Positions 1 to 8,874 of a stretch of DNA of 64,000 nucleotides are shown here, piece after piece. Each line of letters starts with the position of its first letter. The stretch's first letter is position 1. Source of the DNA: an uncultured Cellulophaga sp. Lineage in GTDB: Bacteria > Bacteroidota > Bacteroidia > Flavobacteriales > Flavobacteriaceae. Made by a program: the position numbers and the translations under genes. The DNA is taken from NCBI GenBank assembly GCA_947492955.1, contig CANLOV010000001.1, forward strand, positions 310,001 through 374,000, in the 5' to 3' direction. The notes beneath the pieces are model-generated. The model searched no databases, was not told the origin of the DNA, and saw only the letters and a list, made by a program, of their open reading frames with translations.

Positions 1-883
1 AATTAATTTTATTAGACCTCCAGTAATCCGAATAATGCTTTGGGAGATATTTAATGTTTTTGTCGTTATTTAATATTTCCGATTTGCTCTTATCAGCATA
101 GCGGCTAATCATTTCAAATATTCCCAGAGTTGGAGATACATAAATACCACTTGTTTTAATTTCTTTTGCTTTTTGCGTTAGAAATGTAATTGAGTTCCTC
201 TCTTCTTTTGTGAAAATATTCATAAATTCTTCAAGATGAGCTATCGATTTCATTCTTAAGGAGTACTCTAAAGGCAATTCTCTTTGTCCGTGACCTATGA
301 CTTCAATTTTTTCTTTATGGGCAAGTTCCAGTAATTTTAAATAAATATCTTTTGGTAAATTATCTGCAATTTTTAGATAATCGTAACCTCTTTTTTTATG
401 ATACTTTACTACAGGTTCTACAGAATCTATATGATTAAAATGAGTTCTTGTAAGATAAGGCCCAGTGGTGTAATAATGTGGAGATAACATAGAATTACTT
501 TGAGCAATTTCTCTTATTTTTATATGGTCTTGACCATCATATTCTGCCATGTTTCTTGCAGAGGTTATTCCATTTGCAATTAAAAGTTTAAACTCATTCT
601 CAATATTATTTTGTAGATGATAATGAGTTTCTGCCAGCCCAGGAATTAAATATTTACCAGCAGCTTCAATGGTAAGATCTATTTTATGAGCTACTGTTTT
701 AGAAGCTGGCTCAATTTTTAATATTTTACCATTTGCTATAATTACTCTTTGATTAATAATTATAGTGTCTGTATTCATTGGTATTACATTTACATGCTCA
801 AACGAAATTATTTTAGTTTGAGCTTTACAAATAGAAAATGAAATAAAAAATAGAATTAATAAACGATTTTTAAGTGTGTACAT
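1..883 (-). CDS. Secreted amidohydrolase-superfamily protein (3' end cut by window edge)
   Basis: The frame opens at the ATG whose complement is 881-883 and runs off the left edge without a stop, giving about 294 residues. It begins with a signal peptide (about residues 1-22, ending CKAQ). A beta-sandwich segment typical of imidazolonepropionase-like hydrolases follows, then PGLAETHYHL, which matches the PGLxDxHxHL metal-binding motif of the family (the HxH pair binds the first metal). A later GHG (in VIGHGQ) is in the place of a further metal-ligand histidine. The family hydrolyses C-N bonds in cyclic amides or peptides; the substrate here cannot be told. The missing C-terminal part should hold the last metal-ligand Asp. 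The AraC regulator at 972-2054 has the same orientation and may control it. Confidence 0.75.
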   Translation of the reverse strand, partial: MYTLKNRLLILFFISFSICKAQTKIISFEHVNVIPMNTDTIIINQRVIIANGKILKIEPASKTVAHKIDLTIEAAGKYLIPGLAETHYHLQNNIENEFKLLIANGITSARNMAEYDGQDHIKIREIAQSNSMLSPHYYTTGPYLTRTHFNHIDSVEPVVKYHKKRGYDYLKIADNLPKDIYLKLLELAHKEKIEVIGHGQRELPLEYSLRMKSIAHLEEFMNIFTKEERNSITFLTQKAKEIKTSGIYVSPTLGIFEMISRYADKSKSEILNNDKNIKYLPKHYSDYWRSNKIN

Positions 884-971
884 AATTTTTTTAATTTAAA
901 ATATATGTGCAAACCTATTGTGAAGTGTGTTTTGTATGGTTCGGTATTCTTCACTTTTGAGAAAATAGAAC

Positions 972-2054
972 CTATTGATTTCTGAACTCGCTAGGAGTTA
1001 GTCCTGTTTCTTTCTTAAAATTTGTGTAAAAGGATGTTTTTGAATTAAAACCACATTCTAAGCCTATGGAAAGTAAACTGTATTTATTAAACATAGGATT
1101 TTTAATCATTTCTTTTATATCCTTTACTCGGTAGGAGTTAATAAAGTCCGAAAAACTAATTGATGTGTTATTTTTTATAATCTGAGATAGGTGTCCGCTA
1201 CTTATTCCAAGTTGTTCCGCTACAGTATCTCTACTTAAGTTTGGATTATGATGTATTTTTTGTTCTTCTAATAAAATAATGAGCTTCTGAAAATGCGGAT
1301 TTTCTTTGCTTTCAGAAACAGGTGATTTATTTATTGATTTTTCTAAAATAGTACGTATTTCATATTGGTCATTTGATAGTTTAAATTGATATAAGCCTTT
1401 ATAGATTAGCCAATAAATAAAAACTGAGAGAAATGTCCACAAATAAGTTAAGGGCAATTTTTCTGAATACAAGAATCGATAGGTCTCTAATAGTATTCCA
1501 TATAATAGAATTAAAGAAAAAATAAACCAAAGATACTTTAACCATTTCTCACTTAGTTTAGTGTTTTTAAAAAAGGTGTATTTGTAAGAAAATAAAATCA
1601 TACAAATAGAAAAAACTATAGATAAAAAACTAATGCTCTTATAAAACAAAGAAATAGCATTTTTAATTATTTCAGGAAGATGATATAAATGAAATATTGT
1701 ACTTAAAGACACTATAATATTAAATAGGCTAAGAATAAAAAAAGGAAGAAATAGGATTTTTAGATTAATAGGTTTTATTGAAAACGCACTAGATGTTTTG
1801 TAAAAGAATATAAAATAGGTTAAAGGGTATAAAAATTGCCAAAGTGGTAAGTCCATTATATTTATGATAGTAGGATTTATTCCAATATCCCAGAACCAAT
1901 TATTTAAACCAACAATTGCAATTATTAATAAAGTAAAACCTAAATATTTATTATTAGCATTTCTAAAAAACTTTGATAATAAAATAACTAAACTTAAAAT
2001 AAAACAATGGAGAATTGTTATAAGTGTAAAAATTTCTAAAAAGGAAGTCTTCAT
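972..2054 (-). CDS. Membrane-anchored AraC-family transcriptional regulator
   Basis: A 360-residue protein. About seven hydrophobic segments fill residues 8-225; a short linker and a C-terminal AraC-type double helix-turn-helix follow (about residues 260-358). The second HTH has the family pattern in SIGLECGFNSKTSFYTNFKK and the typical GLTPSEFR ending. This layout, a multi-helix membrane sensor fused to an AraC DNA-binding domain, is common in Flavobacteriaceae. The ligand and targets are unknown. The amidohydrolase at 1-883 lies about 90 bp downstream on the same strand and is the obvious candidate target, which is inference from position only. Confidence 0.85.
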   Translation of the reverse strand: MKTSFLEIFTLITILHCFILSLVILLSKFFRNANNKYLGFTLLIIAIVGLNNWFWDIGINPTIINIMDLPLWQFLYPLTYFIFFYKTSSAFSIKPINLKILFLPFFILSLFNIIVSLSTIFHLYHLPEIIKNAISLFYKSISFLSIVFSICMILFSYKYTFFKNTKLSEKWLKYLWFIFSLILLYGILLETYRFLYSEKLPLTYLWTFLSVFIYWLIYKGLYQFKLSNDQYEIRTILEKSINKSPVSESKENPHFQKLIILLEEQKIHHNPNLSRDTVAEQLGISSGHLSQIIKNNTSISFSDFINSYRVKDIKEMIKNPMFNKYSLLSIGLECGFNSKTSFYTNFKKETGLTPSEFRNQ

Positions 2055-2174
2055 TAATGATAATCTGTTTTCAAATAACTTTGAAGTAATGATTTATAAC
2101 GGTTTAGCTATGCCTTAGTGTGGGGTTTAAAGGTAATGAACTTTCGTTTAAGTCTTAAGCCCATATTGTTTATG

Positions 2175-2549
2175 CTAATTTTCTGATTTATTATCTTTTA
2201 TCAATTCTTTATATTTAATTTTCAAGTCATTTATTTGATAAAATCCATCCATTTTTAGATTAAATTTTTCTAAAATCCATTTTCTGATGGTTTCAATATC
2301 TCCTACTAGAAATAGGTTCTCATACTCGTCTAAATCGTTCAATGTTTCAAACTCTGTAACTTCGCTAAAAATTTCGTCTCCCTGGTCAAAACTTCTTATA
2401 AAAGTAGCTTTGTAAGTAGAATCACTTTTTTCGAGCTTTATCCAATCAAATGTTCTACTTTCAAAATAAGTATCAACCTTTACAAAATGTGCAAGCTTTT
2501 TTCCTAACTTCAGGTATAATTCAATTTTGTTTTCGGGTATAATTTTCAT
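2175..2549 (-). CDS. Hypothetical protein, 124 aa
   Basis: A soluble, acidic 124-residue protein with no signal peptide or membrane segment, and I do not recognise a family. It has mixed alpha/beta composition and a Lys/Asn-rich C-terminus. The gene stands alone between two spacers. Its 5' side carries a 17-base inverted repeat (2567-2583) and a 23-base repeat (2591-2613) that recurs in front of the AraC gene at 4608. Single small genes of unknown function separated by such spacers are typical of accessory parts of Bacteroidota genomes. Confidence 0.6.
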   Translation of the reverse strand: MKIIPENKIELYLKLGKKLAHFVKVDTYFESRTFDWIKLEKSDSTYKATFIRSFDQGDEIFSEVTEFETLNDLDEYENLFLVGDIETIRKWILEKFNLKMDGFYQINDLKIKYKELIKDNKSEN

Positions 2550-2566
2550 TTTTAAATTTAATTATT

Positions 2567-2583
2567 CATAACGTAGTGTTATG
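2567..2583. repeat. Perfect 6-bp inverted repeat upstream of the 124-aa gene
   Basis: CATAAC (2567-2572) and GTTATG (2578-2583) are exact reverse complements around a 5-base loop. It sits 18-34 bases upstream of the start codon at 2549, so it could be an operator, a 5'-UTR hairpin, or part of a recombination site. Confidence 0.5.
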
Positions 2584-2590
2584 TATAGGC

Positions 2591-2613
2591 CACAAATTTT
2601 TATAGAAATATAG
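2591..2613 (-). repeat. 23-bp direct repeat, copy 1
   Basis: On the plus strand it reads CAC, R, then AATTTTTATAGAAATATAG (R is A here). It matches the copy at 4636-4658 at 22 of 23 positions. On the minus strand it lies about 42 bases upstream of the start of the 124-aa gene and contains TATATTTC, one base off the Bacteroidota -7 element, so it may be a shared promoter/5'-UTR element. A cassette-end sequence is the alternative. Confidence 0.5.
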
Positions 2614-2804
2614 AGGTTTTTAATGTATTGAGATGAAAATTGGAAACTAGATTACATATAGGTGCCATATGTTTTGCGTTTAGTCTTGTTTTAAACAAGA
2701 AGACTTTTATTCCAGAGTTATGTAATCTGATATAGCAATGTGATGGTGTTGGGTTGATGTAAGTGAATGCAATTCATTCTTTTTTACATTGTTGCCAGCT
2801 GGCT

Positions 2805-3200
2805 TTATTCTTTTTGTTTGATTGTTAGTTTGTTTATAAAAAACAATAGAATTAAAGAAAATACAACCATAAATAAAGCTCCGATATATAATGATCTGTC
2901 ATTCTGAATTACTCCAACAACAATATCTCCAAGGTTCATTACAAGATAAAATATATAAGATAATTTTAACATCGGAATAGATTTTCTAAATACAGAATAT
3001 AAAAAGATAAAACCAACTGTAAATTGCCTAACTGCCCACATTTGAATTAGGTAATCTATACCTTGAGTACTTAAATCGACCGTTTTAATTGCGTTTTCGG
3101 GGTTTAATAATAAAATAACACTTACAATAAATCCTAAGCTTGCAAATAGAATTGTTACTATCAAAATCCATAGAGGAATTTTGTCTTTAGTATTTTTCAT
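2805..3200 (-). CDS. Small four-helix membrane protein
   Basis: 131 residues with four hydrophobic segments (about residues 8-32, 56-70, 78-98 and 102-124) and short charged ends. Topology and size recall the small DoxX/DUF4345-like membrane proteins, but no motif lets me assign a family. The start codon overlaps the stop of the upstream SRPBCC gene (TAATG around 3198-3202), which implies translational coupling and a shared role. The AraC gene further upstream (3718-4608) probably begins the unit. Confidence 0.65.
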   Translation of the reverse strand: MKNTKDKIPLWILIVTILFASLGFIVSVILLLNPENAIKTVDLSTQGIDYLIQMWAVRQFTVGFIFLYSVFRKSIPMLKLSYIFYLVMNLGDIVVGVIQNDRSLYIGALFMVVFSLILLFFINKLTIKQKE

Positions 3201-3646
3201 TATTTAACTATTATTTTTTTCATCATTGGTATTACCATTTTCCAACCTTGTTTAGCTTCCTCAAATCTTTTTTCAGAATTATCTACTCCTTGAAAATCTC
3301 CTTGTGTAATGATTAGTTTACAGCCATTTTCTTGCGAGATTACTTCATAGGTTAAATTCACATAATTAGTTAAAATGTCGGTAATTCCCATATTTGGGTC
3401 AAATGTTGAAAATGTTACTTTTTTCTCTTTTTCGTATTCAATTATTTCTCCTTTAACATAAATAACTTCTTTTCCATCTTCGGTTTTTCCTTTCCAAATT
3501 ATAGGACTTCCTATTTTCCAATCAGATAATACTTCGCAACCAAACATGTATTGTTTAGTCATTTCTGGATTCGTTACTAAATTCCAAACTCTTTTTAAGT
3601 CAGATTTGAACGTAATAACCTCTTTAATAACCATTGGTTTTTTCAT
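3200..3646 (-). CDS. SRPBCC-fold (AHSA1/START-like) protein
   Basis: 148 residues matching the AHSA1-like branch of the SRPBCC superfamily. It has an N-terminal beta strand, then the DLKRVWNLVTNPEMTKQY helix, a W(K)xGS turn, a central sheet, and the long C-terminal helix with GWKMVIPMMKKI. These proteins bind hydrophobic ligands in a helix-grip cavity; the ligand is unknown here. In many Bacteroidota such genes pair with an HTH regulator, and here an AraC regulator lies 71 bp upstream in the same direction. The stop codon overlaps the start of the small membrane protein. Confidence 0.8.
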   Translation of the reverse strand: MKKPMVIKEVITFKSDLKRVWNLVTNPEMTKQYMFGCEVLSDWKIGSPIIWKGKTEDGKEVIYVKGEIIEYEKEKKVTFSTFDPNMGITDILTNYVNLTYEVISQENGCKLIITQGDFQGVDNSEKRFEEAKQGWKMVIPMMKKIIVK

Positions 3647-3717
3647 TTTCTGTAGTGTTTAAATTAACAATACAAATATGAAGCGTTCGCAATTTAATAT
3701 ATTACAGAATCGGGATT

Positions 3718-4608
3718 TTATCTTATATCATTGGGAGAAACGCCAAATTCTTTTTTAAATGCTGTTGAAAAATGTTGCGGAGAATTATAACCCGTTTCGT
3801 AGGCAATCTCTTTAGCTGATTTGTCTGTTCCTAAGAGTAATTTTTTAGCTAAACTCATTCTGTTTTTATGAATGTAACCGAAAATAGTAGTTCCAAATAG
3901 TTCTTTAAATCCTTTTTTTAACTTGTATTCGTTAATACCTGTTAGTTTAGATAACTGAACAATAGTTGGAGGATTATCAATTCTAGAAGTTAAAAGTTCT
4001 TTCGCTTCTATTAATTTCTTTTTGTCATTTTGACTTTTAATAAAAAGTGTATTTTCTTGTTTATCATATAAATCTGCTTGTAAAACAAGTAGTTCAATAC
4101 TCTTAGAAAGTAAAAATAAGTCTTTTAACTCTTTCTCATAAGAGCAGTTTATAATTTCGGTTATTACTTGTTGAATTTTAAAATTGTTGATTCTCCAATG
4201 ATTTGATAGAATGGAATTTTCTTTATTCAACACCTTGTCTGCAAATCTTTTTAATGGTTCATTTCCATTTTGTGCTATTTCAATGAATGATTCAGCAGTA
4301 AAATTGACACCAAAAGTTTCAATTCTTTGGCTTTTGTTTTCAACTTCAATTTCTAGTCCGTCCGAATACATAATGTTGTTATGACTGCCTGAAAGCTCAA
4401 AAGAACTACCAAGTTGTTCATAATTAAAATTGTAACTGCCCTGAAGTCCAAAATGCAGTCGCACCAAATCAGAATTGTTGATTGATTTAGTTTTGCCAAA
4501 AGTTTTATAATCAATAACATTATGGGCAATCGAAATATTGTCTAATTCCCAAGTTTTAGATATTCTATTTTCTATGTTATCGGTTTGGTTCATTGGTTTG
4601 TCTTGCAT
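3718..4608 (-). CDS. AraC-family transcriptional regulator (soluble)
   Basis: 296 residues. The N-terminal half (1-185) is a sensor domain without membrane segments. The C-terminal half has the AraC double HTH (about 195-296): first HTH in TIVQLSKLTGINEYKLKKGF, second in SAKEIAYETGYNSPQHFSTA, ending GVSPNDIR. The first-HTH sequence with KLKKGFKELFGTTIF resembles the PchR-like group of AraC proteins, whose known members sense siderophores; that comparison is a family resemblance, not proof. Met-6 is an alternative start. It heads a likely three-gene unit with the SRPBCC and small membrane proteins. Confidence 0.85.
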   Translation of the reverse strand: MQDKPMNQTDNIENRISKTWELDNISIAHNVIDYKTFGKTKSINNSDLVRLHFGLQGSYNFNYEQLGSSFELSGSHNNIMYSDGLEIEVENKSQRIETFGVNFTAESFIEIAQNGNEPLKRFADKVLNKENSILSNHWRINNFKIQQVITEIINCSYEKELKDLFLLSKSIELLVLQADLYDKQENTLFIKSQNDKKKLIEAKELLTSRIDNPPTIVQLSKLTGINEYKLKKGFKELFGTTIFGYIHKNRMSLAKKLLLGTDKSAKEIAYETGYNSPQHFSTAFKKEFGVSPNDIR

Positions 4609-4635
4609 GTAGGTAACTCGACACTATATGAAGTT

Positions 4636-4658
4636 CACGAATTTTTATAGAAATATAG
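4636..4658 (-). repeat. 23-bp direct repeat, copy 2
   Basis: The second copy of the element at 2591-2613, with G instead of A at position 4. It lies about 28 bases upstream of the AraC start at 4608, so both copies occupy the same position relative to a minus-strand gene. Confidence 0.5.
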
Positions 4659-4745
4659 GGAAAAACTTTTTCTTTTATAGGGGGATTAAAATTTGGTAAA
4701 AGATTGTACCCTACTTTATGTTTTGCATTATATAAATTATTGCTA

Positions 4746-5513
4746 TTAATTATTAGTAGATGAAAACTGTAGATTATCAACTGCCAAAGTATCTAAATTA
4801 GGTTTGTTATAAAGCCAAACCTGCTGTGTTTTTAGTTTTATACCTTGAATATTTTTTTCTTTATTATAAATGATATATTCGCCTCCTTTATTCTCGTTTT
4901 TTAATGAAGTGAATTTACACAATTGGAAAGCATTATTTTCTTTGCTAAAATAGAAATACCAAGACGGGTTTTTATCTAATGGTTTGTAATTTACTTTAAC
5001 TACATTGTAGCTAGTTCCCTTATATTTTCGTTCAAAAATGGTGTCATTAACAATAGCACTAGTATCTGCAAGTTTCATAGGTAAGCCAATGAGATAAGAA
5101 TAGTAATTTTTATTAAAAGTGATACTTTCACAGCCTATGAATCTTTTAAATTGTATAGTTTGTTCTTTCGTTATTTTATGAACGGGGTTTCTGTAGCAGG
5201 TATCATTTCTAATTTCTCCTTTAAATTCTATATTATCAATTATACTATGCATTTTAAAAACACCATTTTTATTGTTAAAGAAAAGTTTTTCGGAACTTTT
5301 TTCTTTAATTCCATTACTTTTCCATAGACTGGTGCTAATATGAACATTTGATTTAAAGTTTTTCCAATTTCCATCTGGATCATGGTATGCAATTGAATGT
5401 TTTATTAAATCTTTAGCCGTTTTAATATTGGGCAGAGTAGATTTTTTCTTTGCATTAGATTGGCAAGACAAAATTGAAAATATAAAGAAGATTAAAAAAT
5501 ATCGATTATTCAT
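4746..5513 (-). CDS. Lipoprotein, DUF6503-like
   Basis: 255 residues starting with a lipoprotein signal (FSILSCQS; Cys about residue 17). The segment AKDLIKHSIAYHDPDGNWKNF is the characteristic start of the DUF6503-type proteins common in Flavobacteriaceae, and the rest is beta-rich as expected for an outer-membrane-associated lipoprotein with a LolA/LolB-like half-barrel. The biochemical role is not known. It lies 45 bp upstream of the MscS gene on the same strand, and the two may be co-transcribed. Confidence 0.7.
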   Translation of the reverse strand: MNNRYFLIFFIFSILSCQSNAKKKSTLPNIKTAKDLIKHSIAYHDPDGNWKNFKSNVHISTSLWKSNGIKEKSSEKLFFNNKNGVFKMHSIIDNIEFKGEIRNDTCYRNPVHKITKEQTIQFKRFIGCESITFNKNYYSYLIGLPMKLADTSAIVNDTIFERKYKGTSYNVVKVNYKPLDKNPSWYFYFSKENNAFQLCKFTSLKNENKGGEYIIYNKEKNIQGIKLKTQQVWLYNKPNLDTLAVDNLQFSSTNN

Positions 5514-5557
5514 AATATATAGAACTTTATAAATGCCAAATAGGTTTCCTTATTTTT

Positions 5558-6391
5558 TTAAGAAGTACGTTCTTCTTTTGTATGTAATACGCGCTGTGGA
5601 AAAGGAATCTCTATTCCTGCTTCGTCAAATTTGTTTTTTAACTCTTCTAATACATGAAAGTGTGCCGCCCAAAATACGTCGTTATTAGCCCAAAAGCGTA
5701 AAGATAAGTTTACAGCACTATCTGCTAACTCGCCAACATAAACTTCGGGCGCAGGTTCTTTTAATATGTTTTCATTACGATTACATATGTCTAATAAAAT
5801 ATCTTTTGCAATTTTAATATTAGAATTATAACCAATACCAACAGTTATTCTATCCCTTCTGGTAGTTTCTTCGTTATAATTAATAATATTACTATTAGAT
5901 AATTGTCCGTTAGGAATAATAGCTACTTGGTTACCAAACGTATTTAATTTAGTGGTAAAAAGAGATATTTCTTTTACAGTGCCATCTATTCCTTGGGCAG
6001 AAATAAAATCTCCTATTTTAAATGGTTTAAAAATTAGTATTAATATACCACCTGCAAAGTTAGATAGGGATCCTTGCAATGCTAAACCAATGGTTAAACC
6101 CGCAGCACCTACCAAAGCAACTAAAGAAGAAGATTTTACACCCAATTCCGTAATAACCAATACAAATAATAATACATTTAAAGATATGCTAATGAAGCTT
6201 TGTAGAAATTTTTCTAATGTTAGGTCGTAATCTTTTTTTAGAAAAAAATTATGCACCATTCTGTTTAAAAATTTAACTACCCAATAGCCAACAAATAAGG
6301 TAATAATGGCTAGGATTAATCGTGGGTAAAAATCAAGAGTCCATTTGGTTAAGGCTTCTATGTGGTGTTGTATATCTGTAAAATCTTTCAT
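5558..6391 (-). CDS. Mechanosensitive ion channel, MscS family
   Basis: 277 residues, close to E. coli MscS (286). There are three N-terminal membrane helices (about 16-42, 62-82 and 88-120). The pore helix carries GAAGLTIGLALQGSLSNFAG, almost the E. coli pore sequence with its alternating Gly/Ala packing. The beta domain (PFKIGDFI, IPNGQLSNSNIINY) and the C-terminal alpha/beta domain (to about 265) follow. It is an inner-membrane channel that releases solutes upon hypo-osmotic shock. Most ligands of the family are simply membrane tension, so no partner is expected. Confidence 0.93.
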   Translation of the reverse strand: MKDFTDIQHHIEALTKWTLDFYPRLILAIITLFVGYWVVKFLNRMVHNFFLKKDYDLTLEKFLQSFISISLNVLLFVLVITELGVKSSSLVALVGAAGLTIGLALQGSLSNFAGGILILIFKPFKIGDFISAQGIDGTVKEISLFTTKLNTFGNQVAIIPNGQLSNSNIINYNEETTRRDRITVGIGYNSNIKIAKDILLDICNRNENILKEPAPEVYVGELADSAVNLSLRFWANNDVFWAAHFHVLEELKNKFDEAGIEIPFPQRVLHTKEERTS

Positions 6392-6403
6392 GTGAGCTAT
6401 AAA

Positions 6404-8518
6404 TTATTCGTTAAGCAAATTTAAAACTTTAGTACTTTCTTTTACGGGTAATTTACAAGTGCCATGCTGGCATACATACATAAGTGTATTTTCTTTAGAG
6501 AATCTGTTTTGTAATATTTCTAAATTGCTTTTTTCTTTTGTGCCAGCAATAATAGTATTCGGAAGATAATTTTGGGTTATTTCTTTGGCTTTTTGTTTGT
6601 AAGTATTGCCTACTATGGCTATTTCATAAAAATTTAGATTTTGGTATAGGGCTAAATGCATCCAATTGGCATGGCTGTAGGCATTCTTTTTAAAATTAGT
6701 TTGTACATTTTTAAACATTTGAGCGGCTATGGTATTATAGCTGTTATTTGGATAAAACTTATCTAACTTAAATAGGTTTTTAGCCATAATGGAGTTAGAT
6801 GCAGGGATAACATTATCGGTAGCCTCAATAGTTCTTCTAATAACAAAATCATCGTTTTTAGAAGTAAAAAAGAACATACCGCTATTGGGGTCTAAAAAGT
6901 TTACAATAGTATAGTCTGTTAATTTTTTGGCTTGCTGTAGCCATTTTTCATCAAAAGTAACTTCGTACAAACCAATAAAAGCATCTATTACTGTTGCGTA
7001 ATCTTCTAAATAACCATTAATAGAACTTTTACCATTTTTGTGATTGTGAAATAAACTACCCTCTTTTTGTAGTAATTCTTTAGTGATAAAATGAGCGTTT
7101 TTAAGTGCTAATTCTAAATAAGTTTCATCTTTTAAATAGCGGTAGGCATCTGTTAAACCTTTTAACATTAGCCCATTCCATGAAGTTAGAATTTTATCGT
7201 CTAATCTTGGTTTTTTTCTTTTATTACGTTCTGTTGCAAGTGTTGTTTTGGTATCGTTAATAATAGTATTTAATGCTTTAATTGTAATGTTGTGTTTTTT
7301 TGCAATGTCTGCATCTGTAGCATCTCTAATGAGCACATAGTTACCGTGCTCCCAGTAACCATAATTATTAATATTGTAGTAGTCTTTAAAAATTTTAAAA
7401 TTAATTTCACTCAAAAGATGCTCTAATTCATCTTCTGTCCAAACATAATAAGCTCCTTCTTCTAATTCGCCTGTTTCTGTTAAGCTATCTGCATCTAAAG
7501 AAGAATAAAACCCATAATTAGAATGCATTAATTCTGTAGCAATAAAATTAATGGTTTCTGCCGCTGTTTTTTTATAGAGTTCGTTTTTAGTTGCAGCATA
7601 AGCTTTGGAATATAAGCTTACAAGCAAGCCGTTATCATACAGCATTTTTTCAAAATGAGGAACATGCCATTTGGTATCTACTGCATATCTAGAAAATCCG
7701 CCACCGATATGGTCAAATATACCCCCATGTGCCATTCTTGTTAAAGTAGTATTTACGTATTCTAGAATATCATCATTACTTCTTGCTGTAGCATAGTGTA
7801 ATAAGAAATCTAAATTAGCAGGCATCATAAATTTTGGAGCTCGTTTGTTCCCTCCTAAAAAAGTATCGAAATAGGCAGACCAGTTTTTAACGGCTTTATC
7901 TAACTCTTCTAAAGCGTATAGCTCTTGAGTGGTGTTTTTTTCTATTAGATTAATAGTCTTAATTCCATCGGCTAAACTTTGTGCATATTCTTCAACTTTT
8001 ATATTATCGTTTTTATGAATATTAGCTAACTGCGTTAAAACTTTTATCCAATCTTGTTTTTTTACATAAGTAGCACCCCAAAATGGTCTGCCGTCTGGTA
8101 ATGCTACTATATTTAAGGGCCAACCGCCACTACCTGTCATCATTTGTAAGGCATCCATGTATATATGGTCTATATCTGGGCGTTCTTCTCTATCAATTTT
8201 AATATTAATGAAATTGTTATTCATTACAGTAGCAACTTCTTCGTCTTCGAAACACTCGTGCTCCATAACATGGCACCAATGGCAAGCTGCATAACCAATA
8301 CTTATTAATAGTGGTTTGTTTTCTTTTTTTGCACGTTCTAAAACTTTGGAGCTCCAAGCTTCCCATTGTACAGGGTTGTGTGCGTGTTGTAATAAATAAG
8401 GGCTTGTTTCTTTAATTAATGCATTGGTATGCTTATGTTGTGTCATTTGAGTTGCTTTTTGACTATAGCTATTAGCTATATAAAGGAAAAGAAATAGGAA
8501 AATGCTATTTTTAAACAT
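6404..8518 (-). CDS. YyaL/SSP411-type thioredoxin-domain protein (DUF255)
   Basis: 704 residues. An N-terminal DUF255 thioredoxin-like domain begins at [20 protein letters not shown], with CHWC (Cys 79 and 82) in the redox position. A long alpha/alpha-barrel region like that of glycosidases and N-acylglucosamine epimerases follows. The family is widespread, but its reaction is not established. I place the start at the ATG 8516-8518: the first in-frame ATG (8552-8554) lies in the T-run of the dodecin terminator. From this start the protein has a signal peptide ([19 protein letters not shown]), so it is probably periplasmic. A cytosolic form from the next Met (residue 25) cannot be excluded. 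Confidence 0.88.
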   Translation of the reverse strand: MFKNSIFLFLFLYIANSYSQKATQMTQHKHTNALIKETSPYLLQHAHNPVQWEAWSSKVLERAKKENKPLLISIGYAACHWCHVMEHECFEDEEVATVMNNNFINIKIDREERPDIDHIYMDALQMMTGSGGWPLNIVALPDGRPFWGATYVKKQDWIKVLTQLANIHKNDNIKVEEYAQSLADGIKTINLIEKNTTQELYALEELDKAVKNWSAYFDTFLGGNKRAPKFMMPANLDFLLHYATARSNDDILEYVNTTLTRMAHGGIFDHIGGGFSRYAVDTKWHVPHFEKMLYDNGLLVSLYSKAYAATKNELYKKTAAETINFIATELMHSNYGFYSSLDADSLTETGELEEGAYYVWTEDELEHLLSEINFKIFKDYYNINNYGYWEHGNYVLIRDATDADIAKKHNITIKALNTIINDTKTTLATERNKRKKPRLDDKILTSWNGLMLKGLTDAYRYLKDETYLELALKNAHFITKELLQKEGSLFHNHKNGKSSINGYLEDYATVIDAFIGLYEVTFDEKWLQQAKKLTDYTIVNFLDPNSGMFFFTSKNDDFVIRRTIEATDNVIPASNSIMAKNLFKLDKFYPNNSYNTIAAQMFKNVQTNFKKNAYSHANWMHLALYQNLNFYEIAIVGNTYKQKAKEITQNYLPNTIIAGTKEKSNLEILQNRFSKENTLMYVCQHGTCKLPVKESTKVLNLLNE

Positions 8519-8553
8519 GAGTAAAGTTACGGTAAATAGGCTAAAATTTTGCA

Positions 8554-8583
8554 TAAAAAAAGCGCCAAGTAATGGCGCTCTTT
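8554..8583 (-). terminator. Terminator of the dodecin gene
   Basis: A 7-bp perfect stem AGCGCCA/TGGCGCT (8561-8579, loop AGTAA). On the minus strand it is followed by seven T (complement of 8554-8560). It separates dodecin from the YyaL gene and decides the start of the latter. Confidence 0.85.
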
Positions 8584-8603
8584 TATGTTTTTTGAAGTGA
8601 AAA

Positions 8604-8804
8604 TTATTTTACCTCAAATGTAATTTTAACGTTTACTCTAAAATCGGTAACCTTACCATCTTCTACAGCTGCACTCTGGTCTTGTATGTATACAGAACGA
8701 ATGTTTTTTACAGATTTAGATGCTTGTGCTACTGCTTTTTTTGTAGCATCTTCCCAGCTTTTTTCTGAGTTAGCTAATACTTCAATTACTTTTAAAATTG
8801 CCAT
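8604..8804 (-). CDS. Dodecin family flavin-binding protein
   Basis: 66 residues, the normal dodecin size. It shows [20 protein letters not shown] with the helix, then the strand [19 protein letters not shown] and the last strand [12 protein letters not shown]. Dodecins form hollow dodecamers that bind pairs of flavins (FMN or riboflavin, stacked against a Trp in archaeal members) and act as cytosolic flavin stores or buffers. The single Trp (residue 17) is in the helix. It has its own terminator and is probably a single-gene unit. Confidence 0.92.
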   Translation of the reverse strand: MAILKVIEVLANSEKSWEDATKKAVAQASKSVKNIRSVYIQDQSAAVEDGKVTDFRVNVKITFEVK

Positions 8805-8874
8805 GAGTTAATGTTTAAAATGTTTCCTTAAAGTTAACAAATAAATTAAAACTTAAAAGTAAACGTGTGAAAAA

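Noticed and set aside
1864-2118. Plus-strand ORF of 84 codons overlapping the membrane AraC gene
   Set aside because: It lies antisense to the coding part of a well supported gene and has no family signature.
2098-2590. Integron attC site flanking the 124-aa gene
   Set aside because: The spacers share ATAACG...TATG words but I could not find the paired R/L boxes (RYYYAAC...GTTRRRY) or an integrase, so only a repeat is reported.
4577-4780. A 67-codon minus-strand ORF between the AraC and DUF6503-like genes
   Set aside because: It overlaps both neighbours, has no signal or domain and reads like spacer translation.
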